From the NCBI RefSeq assembly GCF_021018805.1, contig NW_026960609.1:1674001-1738000 (forward strand): 64,000 bases of DNA. Reading direction: 5' to 3'. Shown in pieces: positions 44,690 to 57,535 of this stretch (positions are counted from its first letter, which is position 1; every line of letters starts with the position of its first letter). The stretch comes from Prinia subflava (Eukaryota > Chordata > Aves > Passeriformes > Cisticolidae). The notes beneath the pieces are model-generated. The model made no database searches. It had not been told where the DNA came from and was given only the letters and a program-made list of their open reading frames with translations. Made by a program: the position numbers and the translations under genes.

Positions 44690-45705
44690 CTTTGGTTGAT
44701 ACTGGTTCGCAGTGTACCCTAATGCCATCGGGACATGTGGGGGCAGAATCTATTTCCATTGCCAGGGTGACGGGGGGATCACAAGAATTTACTCTGTTGG
44801 AGGCCGAGGTGAGCCTGACTGGGAAGGAGTGGTAGAAACATCCGATTGTGACTGGCCCAAAGGCTTTGTGTATTCTGGGCAAAGACTTTCTGAGGAATGG
44901 CTATTACAAAGACCCTAAGGGGTTCAGATGGGCTTTTGGAATAGCTGCCGTGGAGGCAGAGGGCATTAAGAAATTGAACACCTTGCCTGGATTATCAGAG
45001 AACCCATCTGCAGTAGGACTCCTAAAGGTAGAAGAGCAACGAGTACCTGTTGCCACCTCAGTGGTGCACCGCCGGCAGTATCGGACGAATCGAGATGCCG
45101 TGATTCCCATCCACTATAGGATCCAAGAGCTGGAGAGCCAAGGGGTGGTCAGCAGAACCCACTCACCCTTCAACAGCTCCATTTGGCCTGTGCGCAAGTC
45201 TGATGGAGAATGGAGACTGACTGTGGACTATCCTGCCTTGAATGAAGTGACTCCACTGCTGAGCGTCACTATGCCGGACATGGTGGAACTCCAGTACGAG
45301 CTGGAGTCTAAGGCAGAAAAGTGGTATGCCACAATCGACATTGCTAATGCGTTTTTCTCCCTTCCTCTGGCAGCAGAATGCAGGCCCCAGTTTGCTTTCA
45401 CCTGGAGGGGCGTGCAGTACACCTGGAACCGACTGCCCCAGGGGTGGAAGCACAGTCCCACCATCTGCCATGGACTGATCCAGGCTGCACTGGAAACGGG
45501 TGAGGCTCCGGAACATCTACAGTACACCAATGAAATCATTGTGTGGGGGAATACGGCAAGGGAAGTGTTTGAGAAAGGACAGAAGATCATCCAGATTCTC
45601 CTGGAAGCCGGTTTTGCCATCAAGAAGAGCAAAGTCAAGGGACCTGCCAAGGAGATCCAGTTCCTGGGAGTAAAGTGGCAAGATGGGCGGCGTCAGAGAT
45701 GGTAG
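44690..45705 (+). pseudogene. protease and RT of ERV-L-like provirus
   Basis: Protease: ALVDTGSQCTLMPSG at about 44688-44730 keeps the catalytic DTG. TAG at 44833-44835 follows, where TGG is likely. The RT frame then runs from 44836 to 45705: fingers with SSIWPVRKSDGEWRLTVDY, the first Asp motif YATIDIANAFF, LPQGWKHSP, and the active-site position LQYTNEIIVWG, where YIDD is expected. Both catalytic Asp residues are replaced, so the polymerase is dead. The thumb is truncated at QFLGVKW, where a deletion joins it to RNase H sequence. Confidence 0.85.
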
Positions 45706-46829
45706 CCAATGCTCTGTGGGGTTGGCTGGAAAGGTGGAAAAAGGCCAACTGGCAGTGTAAGGGAAAACCAATCTGGGCTGCTGATGAATGGAAAGACATT
45801 GCTGCCCGGGTAGAGAAGCTACCTCTAAAAGTCCGTCATGTAGAAGTCTATGTCCCCAAGAGTTGGGCTAATGATGAGCACCAAAACATCGAGCAAGTAG
45901 GTCAAGCTGCAAAGATAAAAGTGTCAAATATAGACCTAGATTGGCAACATAAGGGAGAGTTGTTCCTAGATCAATGGGCCCACGGCGCCTCAGGGCATCA
46001 GGGCAGAGATGCCACCTATAAGTGGGCACGAGACCGAGGGGTGGATCTAACCGTGGACAGCATTTCTCAGGTTATCCATGACTGTGAGACGTGTGCTGCA
46101 ATCAAGCAGGCCAAGCAAGTGAAGCCCCTATGGTATGGCAAGAGGTGGTCCAAATATAGGTATGGGGAAGCCTGGCAAATTGACTACATCACCCTTCCCC
46201 AAACCCGCCAAGGTAAGTGCTACGTACTGACCATGGTGGAAGCCACCACGGGATGGTTGGAAACCTACCCTGTGCCTCACGCTACTGCCCGGAACACCAT
46301 CCTGGGCCTGGAAAAGCAAGCCCTGTGAAGACATGGCACCCCTGAGAGAATCGAGTCAGACAATGGGACCCATTTCAAGAACAGCCTTATAAACACCTGG
46401 GCCAGAGAACATGGCATTGAATGGATCTATCACATCCCTTATCATGCACCGGCTGCCGGGAAAGTTGAACGGTGCAAGGGACTACTTAAGACTGCCTTGA
46501 AGGCACTTGGCAGAGGGACCTGCAAGAATTGGGAAATGAACTTAGCGAAAGCCACCTGGATGGTCAACACCCGAGGCTCCATCAGTCAAGCTGGTCCTGC
46601 CCAGTCTGAACCCTTGCACACGATGGATGGAGATCAAGTCCCAGTGGTACACATGAAAGGTATGTTAGGAAAGACTGTTTGGATTAACCCCACCTCAGGC
46701 AAAGGCAGACCCATCTGTGGGATTGTTTTTGCTCAAGGACCCGGTTATACTTGGTGGGTAATGCAGAAAGATGGAGAAACCTGTTGTGCGCCACAGGGAA
46801 ACCTAATCTTGAGTGAGAATTGTGTATAA
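45675..46829 (+). pseudogene. RNase H end and integrase of ERV-L-like provirus
   Basis: The frame from 45675 starts in the RNase H C-terminal part (HVEVYVPKSWANDEHQN), so the RNase H active site is deleted. Then the HHCC zinc domain (HGASGHQG and CETCAAIK) and the first core Asp (WQIDYITL). TGA at 46326-46328 interrupts. The same frame continues with the second Asp (ESDNGTHFKN) and Glu (AGKVERCKGLL) and the C-terminal domain to 46829. Integrase would insert the DNA copy. The catalytic triad is complete but the gene is broken. Confidence 0.85.
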
Positions 46830-46913
46830 GGTTTCATTGTGTATGTATATATATAAAACAGAGTTTATTGATTTGGATATGTAACCGATAGTAATAGAAT
46901 AAGGGGTGGATAA

Positions 46914-48716
46914 TGTCTTGGGTTGAAAAATGTAACCAAAAAAGTGTATTCTATTTTCATCTGTGGAAACTGGTTGGGTGATATTGTTCTTTATCTCTTG
47001 TAACTCTAGGGGGGGAAGAGGGCAGATGCCTTCTGTTAATGGGACAACTGATAACACCAGATAAGGCAATGCTTTCTTATCTCTTCCTCCACCCATCCTC
47101 CTCTGAGGGACATCACCCGTGAATGGGCCATTTAAGGCCTCTCACATGACTGATAACATTACTTCATTCCACTGTGAGATGCTCCACCCAGTGGGAGGAG
47201 CCAAAGCCTTTCCACTGGGATAAAACCAGCAATCCCAAACACCAAGATAGCCTGTTTTTCCACTGAATTCTCGGAGGAAGACCAGACCCAATCTCCAGCA
47301 CTGGACCCTTTTTTCCTACAGGATCATCTCTACAGCATACTCCTGGAAAAACTGGCAGCCCATGGCTTGGACAGGAGCACTGTTTGCCGGGATAGGAACT
47401 GGCTGGATGGCTGAGCCCAGAGAGTGTTGGTGAACAGTGCTGCATCCAGCTGGCAGCCAGTCACCAGTGGTGTTCGTCAGGGGTCTGTGTTGGGGCCAGT
47501 TCTGTTCAATATTTTTATTGATGGCATGGATCTGAGAGAATGCATCAATCTGTTGGAAGGTAGGAGGGCTCTGCAGAGAGACCTGGAAGGGTTGGATGGA
47601 TGGGCAGAGTCCAATGGGATGAAGTTTAGTAAGTCCAAGTGCCAAGTCCTGCATTTTGGCCACATAAAAACCCCTGCAGTGCTATAGGCTGGGGAGGGTG
47701 TGGCTGGACAGTGCCCAGGCAGAAAAGGACCTGGCGGTACTGGTCGACAGCCAGCTGAACATGAGCTAGCAGTGTGCCCTGGTGGCCAAGAAGGCCAATG
47801 GCCTCCTGGCCTGTATCAGGAACAGTGTGGCCAGCAGGAGCAGGGAGGTCATTCTTCCCTTGTACGCAGCACTGGTGAGGCTGCACCTTGAGTACTGTGT
47901 CCAGTTCTGGGCCCCTCAGTTTAAGAAAGACATTGACGCACTTGAGCACATCCAGAGGAGGGCAATAAAGCTGGTGAGGGGCTTGGAACACAAGCCTTAT
48001 GGGGAATGGCTGAGGGAGCTGGGGTTGTTTAGCCTGGAGAAAAGGAGACTCAGAGGTGACCTTATCGCTTTCCACAACTTCCTGAAGGGAGGTTGTAGAC
48101 AGGTGGGGGTCGGTCTCTTTCTCCGGGCAACAGCTGACAGAACGAGAGGACACAGTCTCAAGCTGCGTCAAGGAAAATATAAGTTGGATATTAGGAAGAA
48201 GTTTTTCACAGAGAGAGTAATAAAGTACTGGAATGGCCTGCCTGGGGAGGTGGTGGAGTCGCCATCCCTGGATGTGTTTAAAAAAAGACTGGATGTGGCA
48301 CTCAGTGCCATGGTTTAGTTGAGGTGTTAGGGCATGGGTTGAACTCGATGATCTTGAAGGTCTCTTCCAACCGACTAATTCTGTGATTCTGTGATACTTC
48401 ACAGAACAATATCTGTTACTCTAGGAAGACTTATTTGGACTGCTTCCAACACCCTGACACCAGGGTGTCAGGTCATATCTCTGACTGTCAGGGTTTTCTA
48501 GGGCTTTTGTTTGTTTGCTTGTTTGTTTTTTTGTACTACTGCATTTGTATTTTAATATTCCTGGTTAACAACTGTTATCCCTATTCCCGTATTTTTGCCT
48601 GAAAGCTCCTAATTGCAAAATTGTAACAATTTGGAGGGAGGGGTTTTTTTACATTCTCCATTCCAAGGGAAACTCCAGTTTTCCCTGACAGATACCTGTC
48701 TTTCCAAACCAAGACA
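46914..48716 (+). mobile_element. 3' LTR, interrupted by CR1
   Basis: LTR sequence 46914-47333 and 48396-48716 together match 41938-42702. AATAAGGGGTGGATAA directly upstream is the likely PPT. The CR1 insertion lies between CTCTAC and ACTTCACAG. Confidence 0.88.
47334..48395 (+). mobile_element. CR1 LINE, 5'-truncated
   Basis: About 1.06 kb. It begins within the RT gene ([16 protein letters not shown] near 47475), contains a 178-codon open frame at 47782-48318 with the RT/C-terminal part ([25 protein letters not shown]), and ends with ATTCTGTGATTCTGTGAT, the CR1 terminal repeat. There is no poly-A and at most 2 bp of target duplication, as usual for CR1. The upstream frame 47424-47687 is shifted and ends in a stop, so the copy is dead. 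Confidence 0.95.
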
Positions 48717-48900
48717 GAACCCAGCCTGGGGGAGAGTCGCCTCATGCTCTTGCTGCAGCAAGGACCTTTGCTGGGCACAGAAATAGTTTAGAGATAAGAG
48801 ACATTAAACAACCTTGAGAAACCTGAGCTGGTGAACTCTGACTCTTTCTTCAGCTTATGGCACAGGCATTCAAAGGAAAAAGGACTCTAATTCCATATTT
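48717..48900 (+). mobile_element. R-U5 part of the split LTR
   Basis: TAGAGATAAGAGACATTAAACAACCTTGAGAAAC near 48789-48823 matches the reverse complement of 30420-30470 in the related LTR. It continues the element interrupted at 41937. The end is approximate. Confidence 0.6.
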
Positions 48901-49918
48901 CTCAGGAAAAAAACACCCAAGACCTATTTTTTCCTATTTTTTAAAATACTCCTATTTTTCACTGTTGATTTAAGGAATTGTGGGAAAACCAGAAGTGGAT
49001 ATGCAAATATCTATCATAGGTATAGATAGATATTGTATGTTTTGTATAGCTGCAGACAATACAGCTTGTATTATGTTGTAGCATATCTATGGCTATGTTT
49101 TGATTGAGAGATATTGTATGTTTTGAGGCCAAACATGGAACAGCAGTTTAATGAAAATTTCATTAAGCTTCAGCATGACAGGAACTGCTCAGCTGATGAA
49201 GGGTGTGTTCAGGTGCTCGCAGTCCCCTAGAGGATGAATTAACTCATTGCACAAGGTAAAAAAAAAATAAATAAGCCAACAAATCCAGACTACAAGCTCT
49301 TCTGGACAGGTTGTCCTGTTCTATGGAAAAATGCAGTTTCTCTAAGTTAAAACTGTGTTCAAGTTCCTGTAGAAACTCTTACTATTTCTGAGGCTAACTA
49401 TCAAGAGTTGATGTTATATGTATTTTTTTGAAAAGTACAGGCATTAAAATTTGTATAACTTTCAATAACATATTCTGCAGAAGAATATGTAAAACTTTTG
49501 GAGGGTAAAATTACAAATAATGCCTCACATAAATAACCTTTTCTTCCCTCACTTGTCAGCTGAATATGGGGACCTGCTTATACATTTTTCATCTCTGTGA
49601 GATCTGGAGGGATCAAGGACAAAATTAAAATATAAATTTAAAAAATAGTCCAATTTAAATAAATCCCATGCTCTAGTATTACTCAGCTTCTGCCAAGCTA
49701 TCATTTTCCAGCCTCATAAAACTGTCATGTCATTAGCATTTTGGGATGGCCTCCTTATAAACCTGACCTTTACAAGGGATTTTACACATGGATTTAAAAA
49801 TCTTATTCTTACTTTGCTCTGCAGTTGCCTCATGTACCAACTAAAAGGTTTTGTCAGATGGAAACTGGCTGGATTTATAACTCCTCGTTATGTAGCTAGC
49901 TTCTCACCTGCAATTCTT
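48901..49918. other. intergenic, nothing recognised
   Basis: AT-rich; a TAGATATTGTATGTTTTG motif occurs twice near 49030 and 49110. No gene is supported. Confidence 0.45.
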
Positions 49919-49923
49919 TCATT

Positions 49924-50257
49924 TGTGAGCCAAGCGAGCCAGTGGAGAAACACACCCAAAAGCATGGATGTGACCTTAATTCCAGGCAGGCACACTGTAT
50001 GCGGATCAAACAGGTGTTTATTGAGCTCCCCTATATATAGCCCCTCCATCCTGAGGTGGCTTCGCTCTGGGGGCTGCTTGATCCCCCTTGTCACTGCCAG
50101 GTGGTGGGAGGCACTTGAGCTGGCTTTTTCTGTAAGCCCAGTGAGAAATGCCTGGGGATGGTCGCTGCACGCATCCAGCTTGGTGACCAAACATAGGCCC
50201 CGTGGCAGGAGCCCTGCTTATCCAGCGGGGATCACTTTCCATGGGGCCCTCCCAACA
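49924..50257 (-). mobile_element. probable solo LTR
   Basis: 334 bp TG...CA, flanked by TCATT and TTATT (four of five match). On the minus strand TATATATAGG near 50033 precedes CAATAAACAC near 50014, i.e. TATA box then polyadenylation signal. The size fits a short ERVK-type LTR. Confidence 0.55.
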
Positions 50258-50262
50258 TTATT

Positions 50263-52042
50263 TATTGAATGCTGGGAGCAAATTAATCCCAATCCCACAC
50301 TGGCTGCTCTCCAAAGCCTGGCAATTTCATGTTACAGTCTCGGAGCAGATTTGCAATTGACTGCTCGAGTGCACATTTGTCTGTAGGAGCTCTTCTTTGT
50401 CAACAAATTGTTGCCAGGGTTCCAAACCCCTCTGCAAAGCAGTTGATTGTGTAAAGCAATGGTATTATCCCATAAAAAATCCAGACTGACTGCTTGCATT
50501 TTTAATTCTAATGTAAGTGGGGGGAAAAATGGTACCACTATGTTTTCATGTGATGGCCCCTGGCCAGTTAAAACAGATTCTTTTTTAAATATTAAAATAA
50601 TAAAACTAGATTTAACAAAATCTAGCAAGGAAAATAAGAAATTAACAAACCATGAGAAAATTAAGAAAAATACCTTGAGTATAAATAAGATATATTTTAA
50701 AATATAACACAAAATATCATAAAAAAATATAATCAATTTACATTCACATTGCTTCAAGAGATAATTCCTTGTTTTCTCATGTCCAAATACCCTGAACTAT
50801 GCAGGCAGGTTTTGAGCATGGACTTTTCAGCCGCAATCTACCTCTCTAATCAGTTTTGTGTAATTTTAATGAATGGTCATAAATCATCTCTCTTTCCCCC
50901 CACCAGCTGGGCTGATTACAACTCAAGGAAAGGTCACGGTTTTGGGGTTTTTGGCAATCATCTCCACAGTTCCAATAATCAGATTCATCTGCAGTTCTCT
51001 GGTTACCCAATAATACTGTACAAAGAATAGGGTCACTGAAGAAAGTTCATTTTCAAAGCAGGCACATGATTGGAGATTTGAACAGAACCAGCCACCTGGG
51101 AGAGTTGCTCCTGTGGAAGAGGGACTTTGAGAGACCTGGGGGAAGGAGCAGAAAAGTTGAAATCAGTCAGTGGAACTTTAATTCCTGGAGAAATGTGGGC
51201 TTAAACTTGCACTCTGTAGGCAAAGAGAGAGAAACATAAAGAACAGATAAATAACAATGTGAGTTTGATGGGATTTGTTCTTGGTGAGTTCTTCTAAAAT
51301 GGGGCAATGGGCTTTGCAGAGAGAGCAGAAATTGTGTTTGCCTTTCACAGGGCATGATTCTCTTCTGTTAGCCAGGTAGGGAAGCACTGTGCTGGTGAAA
51401 TTATGGGGTGAGAAAAGACTGTTTGGATTGTGCTTGAAGGTCAATTACAAATACTGCATCATTTGTGTTAGTAGTGAACTTATTGGGGTCAACACCATTG
51501 TGTTTGTTCAGTATTTTCATTAGTACCTGGCGGAAAAATGGAAAACATGCTCAGGATAGGGCCCAAGCTGAAGGACAGGATGAAGCCAACATGAAAACAA
51601 CGGATGTTACTCAGGGATGGATGAGCAGGACACAAAATGATTCCTTCCCTCTTCTCACCATGGGTGAGGCTCCACCTGGTATCTTGTAGGCACCAGTTCT
51701 CACTGGACTTACAGATGGGCTAAAGGACATCTGAAGAGCAGTGATGGCAGATGTAGCTGCTATGTCCCATGGGTAAAGTTAAAGTGAAACTAGGCCTAGT
51801 GAAAGCTGGAGATTGAAGGAAGTACACTGGTCACCCTTAGTTATGAAAAAACCCTGTAGCATAGAGTGGGAATCATCATTTTCCTCCATCTGCAGCAGAA
51901 ATAATGGATTTCCAGCAAGGAGAAGCCAGATAGACCTGAGGACCATCTTTCTGATGGTATATGGACAATCAGGTACTACGGAAATGGCCCGTGGAAGCCA
52001 TGAAGCCTCTGCAAGCAGAAGTTTGTCAGTGAAGGCTGGACA
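50263..52042. other. intergenic, nothing recognised
   Basis: Includes a very AT-rich tract at 50580-50740. Short frames only. Confidence 0.45.
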
Positions 52043-52048
52043 GGCACC

Positions 52049-53350
52049 TGTTGGAGTCCATGTTTCCATGGATCCTCCACAGAGAGTGAAATGTGAAGGG
52101 ATTGGATCAAAACTTTTAGAAAAATTAGAATATATAAAGTCATATATGCATAAAGTAGAAATCTAAGCCTCAGTTTTAAGCTTCACATGCCCTAAGTCCT
52201 AGTTGTTAGTGTAGAAGTACAAAGCTTCAGGCCTAGTGATAGAGTTTAGACACAACAAAAACAGAGTAGAGTACTGTTTATAATTTTTGGTATGAATTTT
52301 ACACACAATAAGATAGAACTTTTACGCTAGTAAGATAGAGTTTTTGCACTGATAGATATGCTACCTGCGTAGGTTTTTGATGCTGCTTTTCGTAGTTTTT
52401 CGTAGTTTTACGAACTTAGAAAATTGCACCTAGATTGGGTAGTGTGTAGATAAAGATATGAATATGCATTTGTAAGTTATGGATAAAAAGCCTCTGGGTT
52501 GGAAGTGAAGGTATCGATTGATCAATCCGATCTATTGATCCAACCTCCACCTTCTGCAGCCTGAGGAAGGAGCCCTGCCAGGGAGCCGAATGGGATTTTA
52601 AAGGTACCATCTATTGTCGCTTGGATCAGGGCCCTGGGGCCCCGTCCCTTCCCTTTCCCCTTTGTGGTGTTTGTCCCCGAACTCTGTTCGGGGCAGCCGG
52701 GGACTCTGCGAGGGTTCGGGACCCCGGGACCCCTTCTTGCCTCTGCGACCCCGGGACCCCCTTCCTGTAACTGCGATCCCGCGATTGGGAATTCTGCCGG
52801 GTTCAGGATCCCCCATTGTCACCGCAGCCCCGCGACTGGGAACTCTGCAGGGTTCGGGACCCCCCCATTGCCACCGTGGCCGGGAACTCTGTCTGGTTCG
52901 GGATCCCTCACTGCCTTCGTGACCCTCCGGCCGGGGATTCTGTGTGGGTTCAGAATCTCGGGACCTTTTCTGTCGCTGTGATCCCCGCGGCTGGGACCCC
53001 TGTCTGGGATCTGTGATCTCGTGATCCCTTTCTGTTATAGCGACCTCATAGCTGGAAACCCTGCTTGGGGTCAGGAGATCTGAGGTTGTTTTACCTAGAG
53101 GCTGTTTGTTAAGAATTCTATGTTTGCTTATTGTTTTACTAGAATTTTGTTTGTTAAGACTTCTATGCTTTAGTTATTGTTTTACTTAGAATTTGCTTGC
53201 TAAGACTTTATGCTTATTGTAAGATTGTAAGACCACTCTTTAGGACTCTCGCACCTTCAGATACATGCTTTTATATAATAAACCACTCTGCTTAGATCCT
53301 AAAATGTTCTAAGACCTTTAAGACCTATAACCCGTAAAATGGCCTTGGCA
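52049..53350 (+). mobile_element. LTR-like element with internal tandem repeats
   Basis: TG...CA segment flanked by GGCACC (52043-52048 and 53351-53356). GGATAAAAAGCC near 52481 is TATA-like and ATAATAAACC near 53275 a polyadenylation signal, giving plus orientation. Between them is a GC-rich tandem repeat (next entry). The flanks extend as CAGGCACCTG on both sides, so the match could be partly chance. Confidence 0.5.
52690..53085 (+). repeat. degenerate 44-63 bp tandem repeat
   Basis: Roughly seven units with the pattern CTGGGAACTCTG...GGGTTCGGGACCCC...CTGCGACCCCGCGG. Lengths and sequences vary strongly. GC-rich, unlike its surroundings. Confidence 0.75.
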
Positions 53351-53379
53351 GGCACCTGCCAGGATTTATCCTTCCTGGA

Positions 53380-53850
53380 GCTTCTCAAGATCAGTCCGAT
53401 CCCAGCTGCCTTAGGTGTTCCTGGATAGAGGGCACTGCTAAGTACCTCCTGTCCAAGTACCTTAGGCAAAGCTCCCAGGCACAGGCAATACTTAGCAGCT
53501 CAGCTATCAGTGATTCCAGCTCTTTACAGTGTCAGCTCTTTGCAGTGTCAGCTCTAGTGATTTTCAGCTCATGAGCTTGCTAAGTGCCTCTGGCAGATGC
53601 AGGGAGAGAGAGGAGAAGCGCTGTATGAGGTTCCACAGATGAGTCTTTATTGGCATCCTCTGCAAAGGGTTTCAGGGACAGCTCTTCTACTGAGCTGGGC
53701 AAAAGTGAGGTTTATATAGGGTACCGAGGTTTTGAGAAATGGTCCAATGGTATGAAATCAGGGTAGAAAGTGACCTATTGTCTTACAGGGAGATAAGAGA
53801 GGGTCCAAGAGCAGGAGAGGTTATTTGGTCCAGTCACCATGACTAGGCAT
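53380..53850 (-). mobile_element. LTR-like promoter/polyadenylation layout
   Basis: On the minus strand a CCATTGG box near 53743, CCTATATAAACC near 53711 and AATAAAGAC near 53642 occur in LTR order. Boundaries are not visible, and it lies beside the previous element. Confidence 0.35.
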
Positions 53851-56800
53851 TTCTTTGCCTTTAGGCAACTGACTGCCAGTGAGGCCTCTCAGGCCTCATG
53901 GCTGCAACACCAGGATGTTTGTGAAAGCAATAAAGTGATTATAATTTGTTTTATTCAACAGATTCCCACAGTTTGCATGTGCTATTGCTGTCTGCATGTA
54001 AAAGTCACCAGAATATCCTCCTGTATCACTGACATTGTAGACATAGTTTAATCTGACATGCACAAAATTCAGCAAGTGTTTGATTTATTTTGTCTGAGTA
54101 GCAGACACCCCATATAAATACATGAACACATATTTAGACTGTATTTACAGCACAACTGAAAAGTTTGGCCGAAATCTAAACTCGTTCTAGGATTATGTTC
54201 CTGCCTGTTTGTTTCAGCATGAGATTTTGGGGTCTGGAAGAGAAGGGTGGATAGCAAGGGGGAGGATGTGTTTTAAAGATATATATCTTCTGCAGCCCTT
54301 GTAAGGCATCCAGCAGGAGCTGCTTATAGCAAGGGCCAGAGGGAGCTGCAGGGAGAGGGGTTTGTTGTTTCACCAGCACTTCAGCCACTGCTGCTCACAG
54401 GGGCTCAGTTACATGGGAATGCACTGCAGAGCATAAGGCAGTGGCCAGAACTTGATCCTATCTCTTCCTAGGAGAAAAAGTGGCCTCCCATTAGGAGAGC
54501 CATGCCAAGGTCTTTGAATCCTGCAAGCTCAAGCACTCAGGTTAGGGTCTTGAAATCCACCCAGCTCTGGAGTTTCTTTTGAAAGTTCTGCCTCTCACTG
54601 AGAGGGAGAGGTCTGCCAGGAAGGCACGCACATTTGGTTTACATTTGCAGGCTGAGTGTTAAGAAGACCCCCTCAATCTCTTCAACAGGCTCCAGATGGA
54701 AAAGGAAAGATCCCCTTGACTAGTGCAGTCTCTGTGAGAGAAAGGAATAAGCTATCCAGGTGTTGGTTTTCACTTAGTTTTTGCTTAGTACTTTTTCAGT
54801 CAGTCCCCTGCTAAATGCCGTAAGAAGGACTATTTTAGTGCAAGCCACAAAAATCTCATGTTATTTTCACTTGGTTTTGCTAGAAAGCTTCCATACCAAC
54901 CCACGTGTGTGGGTATTGTATTTTCTTTCTGTGTATCTGGTAGCACTTGGAGATTTATAATGTGTACTGGGCTTTGCTGTTTATTAATAAACCACAAATC
55001 CACCTCTTCTTTCCCAAAATGGCATTTGCTCCCTCCTTCTTGGGTAGTAGTCCTGAGAGAAAATCAGAGTGCTGTTTTGTTTTCCCTTCTCCTTAACACA
55101 CACATGCACAAATACACACATCTAAACTCCAGTAATCTATTTTTTTGCTTTGATTTCAAAGGTGAATTTTACCACAGAGCTCACTTTGACAGTGTGGAAT
55201 GTTACCAGAAAACTACTGAGAGAAAAAATTAATCCAGCAGTATTCAAATACTACTCAAGAGAATAATCAGCCAAAAATTAAAGCTTCTCCCTATGACTCC
55301 ATCATTCATCTCTCTCTAAATCTATAGTGAGTATCTTTTCTGTGAAAGACATCGCTTTTCATGCAAGAAGCATAACCTCTCCTGCAGACCATCTTAGTTA
55401 CTAGGACAGTGTTTGTCTTCTCCATGAAAATAATATTTTTATTTTTCTTTTGTATGGGTCTGATTTTTATAACTCCTTTGTGATGACTTAACATCGTAGG
55501 AACTAAAATATGTAAAGTGGTATTAACATTTCCTAAGGTTAAATTAACAGATTCATATTTTACCTTTCCCTAGTCAGAGAAAGCTCAACTAAATACTCCC
55601 CCACCAGTTGTTCACTTCCCTGTCTGTCTCAGTTAAAGGAAAAAAAAACCAACCCTCTGCCTTCTTCTGTGTGGTCTCCTCTCTAACTGTATAGTTACAG
55701 TCTCCCTAACCTCGTTCTTCATCTCTTGATTCTGCTTTTAAGTGCCTCTTCTCAAATCCCTTTTAAATTCCACTTCCCTGCTACTTCCATGAGTAATGTA
55801 TTTTAAGGTGCAGAGCCAATTCAGCCTATCTGCATTTTCCCCATCACCTTTACCTGTCTGACCTAACCTCTATGAGCAAAGGACAGAATGTGGCTAAAGA
55901 GTGTGTCGTTATTTTTACCAGAAAGAGTTTATAAGTGGAGTACCTACTATGTTACAAAATACATTAAACTTACAGGTTTTCTGTGGTTATGAGGACAGCT
56001 CCAGTAACACTTCATGATGGATTTGGATGCAGAAATCTTAGACTTTTGTACCTTTACAGAGTGAGAGAGATTTAAAGGTGGAAACCACAAGAGAGTAATT
56101 GATGCTAATGCATGCCTCAGCTGAGTATGGCTAGAATCATAAGGATGGCATGTTAGTTACTTATATCCCACATTATTAACCAAATCACATTTGTCTGATT
56201 ATTAATCAGTGGAGATGTCATGCCAGCACAGAGCAAGAAATTGCTATTTGCAAGATGTGATGGAGCTGCAGCTTTCCTGTGTACTTTTGGCTGTGACCAA
56301 ACAGGTCTATCATTTTGCTTGCTGTAGAGTTTTTCTGACAACTGTAATCGATACAGAAAAAACCCTTAAACCTAAAATCATCTACACCTTTGCAAAGATG
56401 TTGAAGCACTCTGATCCCTTGTGAGGCAGCGCCACAGGGGAGCAGTCCTGGGGAGTCAGCCCTGGGTCCAAGCTGTGCACCCAAACTTTAGATGAGATGC
56501 ATGGAGGCTATTAGACACCTCCAAAACAGGCTTTACAAAAGCTGACACTATGGTAGCTAAGAGGAAAGGCTGGGGAGAAGGCATTAAGCCTAAACCACAT
56601 GGAATTTTACTCTTTGCTTGGGGCCAGACTCTCAGCAAAGAATCTCTGAGGAGCTGGCGCCACATCAGTGCAGAAATTTCTGATACAAATAAAGAAGACA
56701 AGGAAATCCTTCTCATTTCCCCCTGCCCTTCTAACACCATACAGTGATTAGAGCACTTAAGCTGGGTGTCAGAGATTCACTTTTTATGACTGGCATTAGG

Positions 56801-57530
56801 ATTTGGGTGGCTCTGTACCCTGTAGCAATGTCTTAGTGCCATGGGAAATACCCTGATCTGACAGCCTAAGGCATGCAGGCCTCCAGGGCTAGCCATGACT
56901 GAAAGTGGAGAAGAACAGGTGTGGATTTTATGTATGTATTTTTGTCACTAGGGGCATAAATTCCCAGTGCTGAAGACAGAAGTATGTTATAAACATACAT
57001 GTATGAGTGCTCCATTGTGGTTTCTGCCTCAGTTGTGAGTCATTGCCTGGGTTTGTAAGATTGAATAGATTAAGTTCAAGATACCACCAAAGGAAAAGGG
57101 CAGGGAAAAAAAGTCTCAGGACCATAGTTAGAAACTAGACTGTAAAAATAGATACATAGAGTCCAGTTTCAATGCTCATTTTGGGGAGGATCTTGTCTGG
57201 GGATCTTGGCAGGGATATGCGAACAACTGTTACTCAAAAAAACAACACCACTTTTAATTGTGCAGGTTTGAGGAGCAAAGATCTGATTCATTGTGCACCC
57301 TTAATGCAGGAAAACCACACAGTAGAGGGGAGAGTAAGGTGTGAGAGATTGACACCCGAGACCCTGGTTTGAGAGAGCAGAGTATGGGAGCACTGAGAAC
57401 TTGAGGTGGAGACCTTACTTGAGAGGAGGCATCTGGTAGAAGGCAGAAGCGGAGCAGAGGGCCAGGCTGCTACAGCTGCCAGCAGTCACCCAAGTACAAT
57501 GAATGATCAGGGTTTAAAATGCATTCTTTG
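53851..57530. other. intergenic, nothing recognised
   Basis: Unique-looking sequence with no supported gene, RNA or element. Confidence 0.5.
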
Positions 57531-57535
57531 GCATC

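Larger units (their letters stand above)
41938..48716 (+). mobile_element. ERV-L-like provirus
   Basis: Both LTRs start TGTCTTGGGTTG and end CCAAACCAAGACA (41938-42702; 46914-48716 including a CR1). The flanks GCACC and GAACC match at four of five bases. The interior of 4.2 kb carries gag, protease, RT and integrase but no env, as in ERV-L. The LTRs differ at a few percent of sites, so it is older than the nested gag-only element. Pol has stops, a changed active site and a deletion over RNase H. Confidence 0.85.

Noticed and set aside
47626..48402. 258-codon open frame on the minus strand
   Set aside because: Antisense to CR1, whose sense strand has the RT motifs and the terminal repeat.
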